NCBI RefSeq assembly: GCF_015706575.1
Contig: NW_024037073.1
Location: forward strand, 26,456,622 to 26,520,621
Length of the DNA stretch: 64,000 bases
Direction: 5' to 3'
Origin: Patiria miniata
Taxonomy: Eukaryota; Echinodermata; Asteroidea; Valvatida; Asterinidae
The translations under genes were made by a program, and so were the position numbers. Shown piece by piece: positions 35,626-46,144 of this stretch (positions within the stretch are counted from its first letter, which is position 1; every line of letters begins with the position of its first letter). Under the pieces are notes generated by a model. That model worked only from the letters and a program-made list of their open reading frames with translations, was not told where the DNA came from and ran no database searches.

Positions 35626-37447
35626 GTAAGTATTTCCTCTGAAGTTCCATTTTGGTAAAAGACGTAGATCAGCTTTCATGTTTGATTGGATCGGCTGTCG
35701 AGGGGCGTGGCCTATTGGTAGCTAATGCTGATCAATTCCAACCAATCAGAATGCAACACACAGAAAGATTGACAGGTGTACATATTGTGCATTGTCTATT
35801 ATGTCTGTCAGGAATTAATTATTGGAAAGAAAGAAACAAGCCACAAAAGACTTAAACCCTTGTCATCCCCTTTGCTGACCAATATGTTGGCTTACTTTTG
35901 TGGCATGAACATTGAGGGTATATGTTTGTACTTTCAACATTGATCAGCAAGCTCTTTTACTCATTAGGGATTTTTCAACAATTACATTTGTACAAGCAAG
36001 AATTAGGTTTTAAATACAAAATTCAGGAAAATCACTCTTTGTTTAGATGTTGCTAGTGTACACTTTTATTTATGTTATCACTGATCTTGCTTTAGTTTTA
36101 CACGCAAATTTGTTTGTCCTATAAAAAGTGTGTGACTTTTAGAAACATGGTTTGCCCTGCAATTTTTTTCTTCCAAATATTACTAGGTATCAGAAAGACG
36201 TAAGAGCTCAAACACCGATTTGGTGATAGTACATGTCTGTATTATTTGTGTTTAGAGTTTGAAATTACACAAGGAAATAGCAGCTTTAATGCACATATAA
36301 AAAGCAGCAATTCCTCGGATACTGTGCAAATTAAGATACATCTTGTATGATGCTAACTTTACAACGACATTCATATTTTACAGCATTGATTTTTCAATTA
36401 CCCAAATTCGAGGTACCCTTGAGTCCATCTAAAAGAAATGTTAGAATATTGCTTTGCATTTAAACATCATACAGATTATAGACAATTATAGAGCATGCAA
36501 GTCTCGCCAGTTCACATTCACTTTTCATGTGAACATCTTGGTACCAAACACTGACTAGTCTAGCCGCAGACTCCCTTGTTTGAATTCACCCAATTCACCC
36601 GGTGAACGGAAGTGGAGGTCCACATTTTTTCAATTTACTATAGTAATCAACTTGCAATATTTTTTGAATGTGTTGTAAATCGGAATGATTCTTTTCTTGT
36701 TCAGAACCCATTCTTTGCCCTTGACTGGATATACCTAGTAAAATCACCTAGGTTTTTGAGGTCAACTTGCACGCTCTATTGACAGAAGTGGAGTACAAAT
36801 TGCTGACTTTAGCCCGGTTCATACTTCACACAAAAGCATGTGCCAAGCAAAATTCATGTCGTCAACAATGGTGGACGCCCTTTGAATGTATTGTTGACGT
36901 CATGATTTTCGCTTCACTTTCGCTTTCGCGTGAAGTATGAACCGGGCTTTTAACTATCAACTACATTTTTTTCCAGCTAGTAGCTGTGAAGACACCTTTA
37001 ATACACCAGACTTAAATCCCATACTGTACATCTAAAGCCTACAATGGTCTCATATTATATATCTTTGCTCTGCAGAAAGAAAAGTCTTTACCCTTGATTT
37101 CTCCTTGCTAAAGGATTTTTCAAGAAACTTCGAATAAAAAAACAGCACTTTATTTGGTCTTCAAAAAAAGTTATCCACATTGTGCAACATGTATGCACAA
37201 AGATTGGTATACATTTGGAATCAGATGCTCCTAATGCATAACTTGCAACTTTGTTGATCTGTTACTTAGGCTGTGTCTGAAACGGGCTTCTAGAGCTATG
37301 GCTACGGCTATTGTCAGATTGTTCCCATGTAATTGTTTTGGGTGAAGATCTAGACAATATAGCTCTAGCCATATCAAGTTTTTTTAATCTGTTCATTTGT
37401 GCATCAGGTCTTGACCAACAAGATAACCATTCCACCAGCACCTCTGA
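35626..37447. other. No gene recognised apart from a small MITE
   Basis: AT-rich intron-like sequence; further TRMT2A exons were looked for and not found. Confidence 0.45.
36811..36948. mobile_element. 138-bp MITE
   Basis: Terminal inverted repeats agcccggttcatacttcac and gtgaagtatgaaccgggct, flanked by T-rich sequence (ttt on both sides). Short interior with gttgacgtcatgattttcgc. Superfamily uncertain. Confidence 0.85.
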
Positions 37448-37570
37448 CGTACCGTACCGGTGACTGGTACTGCCACAACGGATCCTTATCACTATCTGAC
37501 ACAACAGCACTTCACCTCAGAGATCTTCAAGATTGAGATCCAAAACCTCCCAAGACATTTTGGACTGGTG
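37448..37570 (+). CDS. TRMT2A: TRMT2A-like RRM exon, out of order
   Basis: The frame encodes DPYHYLTQQHFTSEIFKIEI followed by QNLPRHFGLV and ends at a gtgagt donor. Human TRMT2A starts its RNA-recognition motif with SELFKLELRGLPRYLGFSDL, a close match. This exon belongs upstream of the VTPLW exon, yet lies 4.6 kb downstream of it on the same strand. It has no in-frame stop. The open frame begins at 37448 after a TGA, and no good acceptor is visible before acag at about 37507, so the 5' border is uncertain. It may begin a second TRMT2A copy whose remaining exons would follow the GPCR, but the palindrome arm starts there instead. The RRM end was not found. Confidence 0.6.
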
Positions 37571-38865
37571 GTGAGTTTGCTCCCTAAATATTGAACCCTC
37601 AATAACAATAACCATACAGTTTGTGCCATTTTAGGAGTATGTATGTATTGTGCTCCATGCTTGGGATTTGTCAAGGTCTGTTAATAACAGAATCAAAAGG
37701 CTGTAAAATGAATTTCACTAAAACATGAAATATCCTAGCCCTGTGTTTGTATGAAAGTAATGACCACATTTTACGCACACTTTTTTGCAATGCCCGTGCA
37801 CATGTTCACAATTGTTTCTAATGTTGCTGTGATGTCGATTTAGGTATTTTACACTTCACAGCTTTGGAGTTTTCTGTATAATTTATGAACCTAAAATTCA
37901 TTGCATTGTACATGTTGAAAGGTTTGTACATTTAAGCATCTCACTGGCTGCATGCTATGTGCTAATGAACGCAACAGTCACATCAAACTTGATCAAAACA
38001 CTTTTGTTACATTTTGTCCCCTCAAACAGCAGTGACACTGAAGTTCCAGCTCATTACATCGCTGTATTGCTCGTGAATACGGAATATTTTAAAGCCTGAA
38101 ACATCCAAAGACTTGGAATATAGTTCCTAAAATAAAAACCTATTTACAGTGGAAAAAATTCAGGGTTATCCATATGTTAGTACCATTACTTGTATATTTC
38201 ACACTGAAAAAAGTAACAAACTTGCTCATTAAAAGGAAGGGTAGATCATTTGTCATTTGTGCATTTTTTTCATTTGAAGCATCAAAAGTGCTCAAAATAT
38301 GAAAACGGGTGCTTAACAATTAACACGATGAAGTTTAACTCTGTGAATGCAGTATCTTCCGAGAAAACTATAGTCAAGGTTCTCGGGTTCAATTCAAAAG
38401 TTGCTGAGTCACGTTTTATATTGCGTCCGAATTCAGCCCCAGGGACACATTCTCATTCAGTCAATTGCAGCTACGTGATGTCATGCACTGAACTGACGAA
38501 TAATAGCAACCTAGTGTGCGTGTGCGGCGTGTCGACGCTTGCGCGCACATATTCATGGATTCACCGAATTTACAAACCAACTACATGAACTAACATGATG
38601 CATCGTTGAAAATTGCTTTCTTTCATTGTTTCCTTCAAAACAACAGCATGCCAAAAAGAATGATTTCACAGGGAGTTTAGTGCCATTAAAACCAAAAGCC
38701 TTTAACAATAATTTCGTCAGTTACCTTTTGGATAGCTGCAAATGATCTACTCTACCTTAAAATACGAACAAAAGTTTGATTCAAATAATTAAACTATTTG
38801 GGATGTGTTAATTTCTGAACCTTTTACATACATACATTGCATGAATACCAGCTGTTCCCTTCACT

Positions 38866-40870
38866 GATAGTTGGTTGCAATCTGCTCTGGGCAGGCCTGC
38901 ACATTACTGATGTCATGGTGCGTACATGTATTGGCAATTCGCTGAAGTAAAACACATTTCAACTCCAGCATATTGTGTTGTTAATGTTTCTCAATGTCAA
39001 ATCTACTTAATTGGCATTCCAATGAAGAAGATGTATGAAACGGCCTTAAATCTGCTCTACACTTTGAACACAGCAAGTTCAAAAGCAGCACTCACTCTAC
39101 ACACTGCTGCCCTTAAAGACAGCTTGCACTTATCAGGTACCAGTGAACATTGTTCTTGACAACTTTCCAAAGATTAAATCCCTTCTGGTTCTGGATGTGC
39201 ATACTGCTGCCCTTGTGCTGATGGCTCGGTGTCAGTCAGCCCAGGACATTGTTCCTGAGTACTTGCAAGTGACTGCTGGCTCTCTGCTGGTTCTGGATGT
39301 TCACACTGTTCCCCTTGCATGGATAGCTTGCAGTCAGTCAGACTAGAGCATTGTTCCTGATGAGAACTTGCAAGCGCTGGGGTCCCTGCTGGTTCTGCAT
39401 GTACCTCAACATGCACTTGAACATGCTGCTGACTGTGCATGGATGCCTTGCTGCTGCTTGGCCTGGAACATTGTTCTCGACAGCTGTCCAGTGACTGCTG
39501 ACTCGCTGTGTGTTGTGCATGCCCTTGGCTTGGTGGCTTGCTGCTGCTTGGCCTGGCAGCACGGTGCTCTTGGTCATTTTCTGCCCGCGGAATCACATGA
39601 AGCTCAATCTGCTTCCCTGGCTGCGATGATCGGCTGGGATTCTGTCTTGGGCAACAACGACAGCACAGTTTGAGGAATGAGAAAGCCTTGACTACAGCTT
39701 CACGAAAGTCAGCGTTTGTGGCACTGTAGACTAGGGAATTAATTGAGCTATTGGTCAGTTTCAAAATTGCAATGCATATAATCAGAATATTTATTGTCTC
39801 TCCAAGTTCCAGATTGGCAACATTCTGAGCAGTTGAAGTAAACTTTGATGCCACTACACCTACATGAATTGTCATAATTGTAGCTGCAGTGTACAGTGAG
39901 TTCAGAATGAAGAAAACAGCAGTGTTGATGATAACCATGCAGAGAACCTTGCCTGCTCGCTTGGGACGGTTCGGAAACAGGGCTGATTGCTTGCATACTT
40001 TCCATACTACATAGATGTACAAAGCAAGAGTTGCTATCAAAGAGACAATGTTGATAATGGAAAGAATCCAAAAGTAGACTTTATCGGAGACAGCTTCTGT
40101 TAATGGTACGAAAATCAGAATCACACCAACAATAATTGTTGGCACCCAGAGTCCTGCTGATATCTTTGCTGCTCGAGATTTAGAGGCCTTTTCTTTGAAC
40201 GTTATAGGATTGCGCACTGCAGAGAATCTCTCAGCTGCTATGGTAACCACAAAGAAATTAGAAGTAGCGATGAACGTGCATTGGCCACTTGATATTGCAT
40301 TGTTGACCAACAAGTTGTACTCTGTAGGTGAAGACAGTACAAATATGAAGTAATTCATAAGGTAGAGGGAGTCAGCCACAGCCAGATTGGATAAGTAGAT
40401 GTTGATGATTGTACGCATGGACTTCACTCGAATGACTGTGAAGAGAAAGACAAAGTTTAAGCAGAGGCCGATTGGTGCAATGATTTCAGCACTTAACCAT
40501 GTTATTTGTTTAGTTCTTTCTCCACTCATGTAAAAGTTCTCACGATGCTTTTCAACTTCAGTTTTCCACCCAGTTGATGGAGTGGAGCTGTTTTGGTAGC
40601 CATCACCCATAGTTCATGCACAATGTAGCATTGAGCTCCGTGAGCCACATGTTGTTCAGATGCAGCAAAGAATGTTCTTCTCTATTTCAAGATCACTCCA
40701 GATTTATACTTACAGGGATTGTAAGACCTTGAGCAAAGTGGAATTGAAACAGAAAGTTTCTTGTTCTTTTCCTTCTTTTTCCCCAACATTTCTGTCCGAT
40801 TTTAATGCATGTGACTATCTTGTGGTATCAGTTCCTGTAACCAAAGCAGATGCATGTGAGTCAGTTTCAC
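38866..40870. repeat. GPCR locus, direct duplicate of 28466-31510
   Basis: Homology starts at gatagttggttgcaatctgc downstream of the receptor and continues through its 5' flank (ttcagatgcagcaaagaatg, accttgagcaaagtgg, aaccaaagcagatgc). Same orientation, about 10 kb apart. The other copy is loaded with insertions. Confidence 0.85.
39174..40610 (-). CDS. Intronless rhodopsin-like (class A) GPCR
   Basis: 478 codons on the minus strand with one clear start. Seven membrane segments: TM1 about 38-60, TM2 70-91 (NLAVAD with Asp80), TM3 109-131, TM4 150-170, TM5 179-203, TM6 222-248 and TM7 272-296. The DRY position reads ERF (127-129). TM7 ends NSSINSLVYS, so the Pro of NPxxY is Ser. TM6 lacks CWxP. 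An extracellular-loop-2 cysteine partner for Cys111 is not evident. A CCRCC cluster (316-320) may be palmitoylated. The tail (about 366-478) holds degenerate repeats of SQQSL.S..EQC..L and QGxQxxHPEP type. N7 is a possible glycosylation site. Ligand unknown; the unusual motifs suggest a lineage-specific orphan receptor. It lies antisense to, and probably within an intron of, the TRMT2A-like unit. Confidence 0.88.
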   Translation of the reverse strand: MGDGYQNSSTPSTGWKTEVEKHRENFYMSGERTKQITWLSAEIIAPIGLCLNFVFLFTVIRVKSMRTIINIYLSNLAVADSLYLMNYFIFVLSSPTEYNLLVNNAISSGQCTFIATSNFFVVTIAAERFSAVRNPITFKEKASKSRAAKISAGLWVPTIIVGVILIFVPLTEAVSDKVYFWILSIINIVSLIATLALYIYVVWKVCKQSALFPNRPKRAGKVLCMVIINTAVFFILNSLYTAATIMTIHVGVVASKFTSTAQNVANLELGETINILIICIAILKLTNSSINSLVYSATNADFREAVVKAFSFLKLCCRCCPRQNPSRSSQPGKQIELHVIPRAENDQEHRAARPSSSKPPSQGHAQHTASQQSLDSCREQCSRPSSSKASMHSQQHVQVHVEVHAEPAGTPALASSHQEQCSSLTDCKLSMQGEQCEHPEPAESQQSLASTQEQCPGLTDTEPSAQGQQYAHPEPEGI

Positions 40871-41568
40871 TACTTGCACTGACATGAAATCTGAGAATTG
40901 AATTTGTTTCAGTTTTAATGATTGGCTCCAGATTAAACATGCGTATTGTGTACATGTAATTGTTTTTTTATGCAAGTCGTTCCTTCACAAGGCATAAATG
41001 CCACTCAATGTGAAGGCTACCGCACAAGAAGAAAAGACAGAAAAAGAAAGAGGATGATAGAAAATGAAGACAATTAAGTTTAGTGTGTATGAGAGATGCA
41101 TGTTCACATTGCGTTATACAGGGTGATTAAAATAAAAGTGACCCGCCCTCAAGATTTTTTTTCTTACAAGGAATGCGATAATATTGAAAGCTAAATGAGC
41201 TAAGTGAGAATTACAGATTACACACAAGTATTCAAATACAAATGAGATTTTAATAATTGAAATCAAGAGAATTTTTACTATCAAGTTGTGTGTTTTGAAT
41301 ATGAGAAGCAAGTTAACTCTCTTTTTTCTTCGAAATATCGATGGTGATTTTTGTATCTTTCCCTTTGCAAGTTCTCGTTCATTCATGGAGGTGGGAAAAC
41401 AATTGATGTTTCATTATCCTCATTGGGAGATGTATTATCAGTTCGCAACACGGTAATTGATAAGTGGTGGACAGCCAAGTTTTGTGATCATTTTATTGAA
41501 ATAGACATGAATTGGGAATAGAGTTTGCAATTTAAGTGAAATTTTCACAGTTAATAGTCAATAAGATG
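40871..41568. other. No gene recognised
   Basis: AT-rich. cagggtgattaaaataaaag near 41118 resembles the ends of Tc1/mariner-like elements and caggatgagtcaaaaagaaa near 16681, but no partner terminus was established. Confidence 0.4.
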
Positions 41569-42524
41569 CAGACTTGTATTCGAGTCACGAAACATCGAGT
41601 CCAAGTCCGAGTCCGAGTCACATTTCTCGAGTCTAAGTCCGTGTCCCGAGTCCTCCAGGTCAAGTCCGAGTCAGAGAGTCACAAAGGTTGAGTCCAAGTC
41701 CGAGTCACGAGTCACCTCTTTGTATAAAAAACGTACATTTTAGGGAATTCAGAGATTCAGAGTCACCTTTGATATAGTATGGAAATACGTACATTTCAGG
41801 TGCTGTAAATTTTCATTTTTTCCCACAGCTTTTCTCTAATTTTCTCTGGAAATGAGGAGTTCATTTGCAAAACAGTTATAAAGGCAATTCAGACAAAACT
41901 GGTATTGGCCTTAACTTTTGCATTTAAAGTTCAGGCGTTTCAAATATCTTTTTTTAGACTTCTATATACGTGAAAGGTGGCGATTGAAGTTGGACGTAGT
42001 GCCGGTTTTCTCCTCTATTTTCTTCCTGCAGAACTTGCATTCTGCACTTGATCTTCCATTGGCATTTCTCTTGAAGTTAAGATATCCAAAATTTACAATT
42101 TTTGGAGTGGATGCCATCATGATCTACATACGTTGCAACTTGCATGTAACGTTACCGAAACGGACAGATCAGCAGACTATTCATATCGCGTTATCACGAT
42201 GCGACAGCAATACACGTGTGAACGAAGGACGTCTGACAAGAAAAGTCTGGTACCTTACCCTATCAGGTAACAGGCCACGGCCACGCACGCACCACATCGA
42301 GCGCCCTGTACATGTATTGCACAGTAAAGAAAACGATCAAATTATATATGTGCGCGTGTGCAGTGCGGTAATTTCCGTCGAGTCACAAGTCACTTCAAGT
42401 CCAAGTCCGAGTCCGTAGCCCCGAGTCTGAGTCCGAGTCGTAAGTCAAAGTGACTCGAGTCCCAGTCCGAGTCATTTAAAATGTGACTCGAGTCCGAGTC
42501 CGAATCACGAGTCATACAAGTCTG
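41569..42524. mobile_element. hAT-like nonautonomous element spanning right arm boundary
   Basis: 956 bp between terminal repeats cagacttgtat...atacaagtctg, flanked by a perfect 8-bp target duplication ataagatg (41561-41568 and 42525-42532). The ends carry gagtcc-rich arrays like the element at 44438. The 166-codon ORF inside (41918-42418) does not resemble a transposase. The inner end of the right arm (42143) falls inside this element. Confidence 0.85.
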
Positions 42525-43459
42525 ATAAGATGTACTTTATTCGTGTTTTTTATTAACATAGAACAAGCCAATTATTTTAAAATTTTTTTCAAATTCGGTC
42601 ACTTTCTTTTTGACTCATCCTGTAGTTGGTTCAACCGGCACTGGGAATAAACTTGATGAATACATCCTGAAAATGGCTTTGGGGATAATGACAGTATATG
42701 GATGTGATTGGACGGAGGAGCAGGTAGTTGGTAGTTGGTTTCAATTTGGTCATGTTACTGATGACGGAAAGTAACATTCACTCAAAACATCTTTAAGCAC
42801 TAATATTACTTTGTACAAAGGTATATGTAGATGAAGACAACAGCAAAAAAAGAGGAGATTTTTTCTATCAATCCTTGTTGTCTTTTCCCCCAAAATGAAT
42901 TGTGTTCTTCCCCTGGATGTTGATTTATTTACCCATACAACAATTCTGTACTTCCCTTCTGTTTGATATTCAATTTGATCTGATAAGGAATGAAGTCAAA
43001 TGGAAGTTTTTATTCACAAATCACAATTGGATTTCTGTTCATCAGTTGCCTTTTTTTCTTTCCTGGGCAAATGTTGGTTGTCATCTGATCAGAGTTTCTT
43101 CTTCACTTTCTGGGGTTGTTGTCATTTGAAATCAGTCTCTGCCTTGCCTGACGATCAAGTTGATGTTGTCATATTCTCAGTTTTGTTGATGGAACATCTT
43201 TGCAAGACAATTTGCAAGGGCTAACTACTTGGTCTAACTACGTGGTGGCATGGTTTAGTAAAGGTTTGCGGTACCACCATGTACAATGTAGAAGTCTTTT
43301 TTGGGAAGATGTGTCATGCCTACATGGTGTTACTGCAAACTGCAAACCTTCACTAGAACACTGTCTTCCACAAATGTGACAATTGGGAAGGGGAAAGTGT
43401 GTTTGTCCATTTTTGTTTGGGGGGAATGTATATCCCCAACCCCTTTTCTTCCCCTGACA

Positions 43460-43460
<1 letters not shown>

Positions 43461-43497
<37 letters not shown>
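43461..43497. repeat. Poly-C run, 37 bp
   Basis: Thirty-seven C residues; the left mate near 15770-15792 is a shorter G run. The ORF frames across it are artefacts. Confidence 0.95.
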
Positions 43498-43498
<1 letters not shown>

Positions 43499-43562
43499 CC
43501 CCTGATTCTATGTAAATATTTCAAAGCTAATCATAATTGTATTGATGATATTTCAATGATAG

Positions 43563-46144
43563 ATATAAAGTGTTTGAGGACCTACGTGGATCTGTTTGGG
43601 CCTACAACTACGTCCATTCACTGAGCGGATTCGGGATTACCCATCGAGGACTCGAAAAGATAGGAGAGAACAAGGCCAGTTTCTTCGGTAAAATTATCCA
43701 GTCAGGTAAGACAAACATCTGTGAAGACTCATTTGCATTGGTCTGCATCTCAATTCTATGTGGATAGTTGTGAAATTCGAAATTGTGAATTAGAAAGTAG
43801 GAATCAACTTTATTCGATTTCATCCATATAATTATTGATCTTCTTTTTCATATATGTATTTTTTTTGCCCTTCCCTGAAGTATTTTACAAACACTGTACA
43901 CATTGAGTTTTGTCCGAGGGTTTGCAAGAAAAAAATCAACAAGCTTACTTCTGGTTGGACACGAACCCCCAACCTTCTGCTTCCTAGTGCAGACACATTA
44001 ACCACTCGACCACTGAGCTTGCTGTGGCAAGCTGGCCGTTTGGAGTCTGATGAAGCAGCGCTTAACCCAACTTTGTTTGTGTAGGAGGTCATTAGTTTGA
44101 GTCCCACCTAAGCCTTCGGACAACACTAAGTGCACAGTGTTTACAAAATATGTCAGCGAAGGGCAAACAAAAATCAAATATAAAAAAGGCTAATTTACAT
44201 CTCATAATTTTTTTTTTTCCTGCCCAGGTTCCCATCTGAAGTCCATCCAGATGATCCTTAATAAGACAGCAGACGGTACAGGCATCGACTCCAACACCCT
44301 AGCCTTACAGATGAAGGGCCATCCTGAGCTGAGGGACAAGCTTCATGTCGTCACCTCATGGGGGCCTTTGCCTGTCTACCCTGGGGTGGTCAACTCAGAA
44401 TTACCTGGTAGGTACAGTGGACTCTGTGACCAAGTACCAGTGTTGTAGTCGAGTTACCAACGTCGAGTCCGAGTCCGAGTCCAAGTCTCGAGTCACAAGC
44501 CTCGAGTCCGAGTCCGAGTCACAAGTCACTTGTTCTTAGTTGTTCACCGAACTAATCGTTTTTTAAAATTATTTTTTAATCCTCCATTCTGTCTTTTAAG
44601 TAAATCCCAGTGTATATAGTTGTGTGTGTACATGTTGTTTAGAGCCAAAATGTGTTTTCCTTTTAATTCCCATCCCTAAAAAATCTTCCTCCAACCCTTC
44701 CCTCCATGTTTTATCATCCAAACAGTATTCCTCAATGATCCTTTCCCATCCCTACGTTAGGTTTTTACTTTTGATGAAATTACGTGACTCGAGTCGCGAG
44801 TCATCGAGTTCGAGGAGTCATGGTCAAGTCCGAGTCATTTTCCAATGTGACTAGAGTCCAACTCAAGTCCGAGTCCTAGACTCGAGTCCTACAACACTGC
44901 CCAGTAATCCCTCTTAAGAAAAGGTTTAGGTGGAACTCTTGAACGCATTGTCGCCCAACACCTTGTGCTGATGTTAAGATATTTGATGATCATAGTGCAG
45001 TGTTCATATAGCACTCTTATACAACACTCTCAGATTGCTCACACTTATTACCCCTGTTCATCAGGCCATGAGAACACTTTCCTGCTATAAGCTCGAGATC
45101 AGCCCTATCTGGTCTGCACCCCCCCCCCCCCACATGTACTCAATGGAGGCAATTGTAGTAATGTATCTTGCCCAAGAACACCAGCACCGTGTCCCCTGTC
45201 AAGATTGACTCAACATAACATCGTGCATGAGTCAAACACAGGAACCTTTTGACCACAGGACTCTGCATGCTGAATAAAACTCTAATCAAATAACCAACGT
45301 ATAAACACCGACGTATAAACACTGTATGAGTGTGTTACCTCCTGAGTGAAAGTTGGAAAAAAACGTTGGCGAGGGGCAAAACCTAACTTGATTTACATAA
45401 CCCCAACTTAAAATTCCATCTTATGAATAGTTAATGCTATACCTGCTGCTATGTACATCAGATTCGAACCAGCCAACTGATTCCCTTAGCTCGGTGGTTG
45501 AGTGGTAAGACATCTGCACTAGAAAGTAGGAGGTCTTGGGTTCGAGTCCCACCCGAGTGATTTTTCCAACTTTCACTCGGGAGGTAACACAACCGTTTAT
45601 ACGTCGGTGAAGGGCAAAACCTAATTTGATTTACATCACCCCGACGCAAAATTCCATCTTATGAATACTGAATAAAATTAGTGATACACATGTACATACT
45701 TTGCGTAAAGATATTTGTTGTGTGGAAGAGGAAAGTACCTCAGACAGTCAGACCACCGTTTAAACAGAAGATCTGACCTGACACGTGTACATGAGGACAT
45801 ACAAGGGCCTCATGATTCTGATATTTAGTACGCTTGTAGATATTTAAATAATGTTGAACCCTGCATCATAGGTCGATCTGACAATCTACGCGCTTGCCAG
45901 TATCAGACTTTAAACGGCCTGCAAGAACCTGCCGTTTTGAGTCTGCGTTTAGATTAACCACCATTTTGCTTGTCTCATTTTGAATATTCTTCTTTTTTTT
46001 TCCTCAGAGGATCTCAAGACATCTATCACCAGGCATCTTCTCAACATGCATCTCGACCCCAAATGGCAAGCTCAACTGAACCAATACATGGTGTCCAAAT
46101 TTGTGCCGGTTACACTGGATCAGTACAAAGGATTGTTCAAATAA
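43563..46144 (+). CDS. PhnD-like phosphonate/phosphite-binding protein, last three exons (right copy)
   Basis: Exons at 43563-43705, 44228-44407 and 46008-46144 (stop TAA), each with canonical AG and GT borders and matching phases, encode about 152 residues. The peptide reads VFEDLRGSVWAYNYVHSLSG, then IGENKASFFGKIIQSGSHLK, then a HPELRDKLHVVTSWGPLPVYPG stretch, ending FVPVTLDQYKGLFK. This matches the second half of bacterial PhnD-type periplasmic binding proteins (phosphate/phosphite/phosphonate ABC transporters): the F.DLrG..WA......S.sG...r......G....FFg....SGsH..Si..v..g.aDg..iDS pattern. In bacteria these bind the ligand for import; the role of an animal homologue is unknown. Upstream exons for the first lobe and start codon were not found between 40900 and 43560. 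Introns hold SINEs and a hAT-like element. Spliceosomal introns argue against bacterial contamination. Confidence 0.72.
43850..44195 (-). mobile_element. tRNA-derived SINE, second subfamily (right arm)
   Basis: Right-arm mate, in the intron between the 43563 and 44228 exons of the PhnD-like gene. Same head and same inverted body segments. Confidence 0.7.
44438..44899. mobile_element. hAT-like miniature element with GAGTCC arrays (right)
   Basis: Mate of the left element, 462 bp, starting 30 bp after the donor site of the PhnD-like exon ending at 44407. Confidence 0.7.
45280..45675 (+). mobile_element. tRNA-derived SINE (right arm)
   Basis: Mate of the left-arm SINE, with the tRNA-like head at 45489-45559. 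It has a direct repeat of the body end (attccatcttatgaata) before and after the head, so it is probably two units in tandem. Confidence 0.8.

Noticed and set aside
41918-42418. 166-codon ORF as a hAT transposase
   Set aside because: No hAT dimerisation or catalytic motif is visible, and it crosses simple GAGTCC repeats.
42650-42780. Open stretch LDEYILKMALGIMTVYGCDW as a possible upstream PhnD-like exon
   Set aside because: The arms differ there by several amino-acid-changing substitutions and an indel, and the peptide does not match the family.
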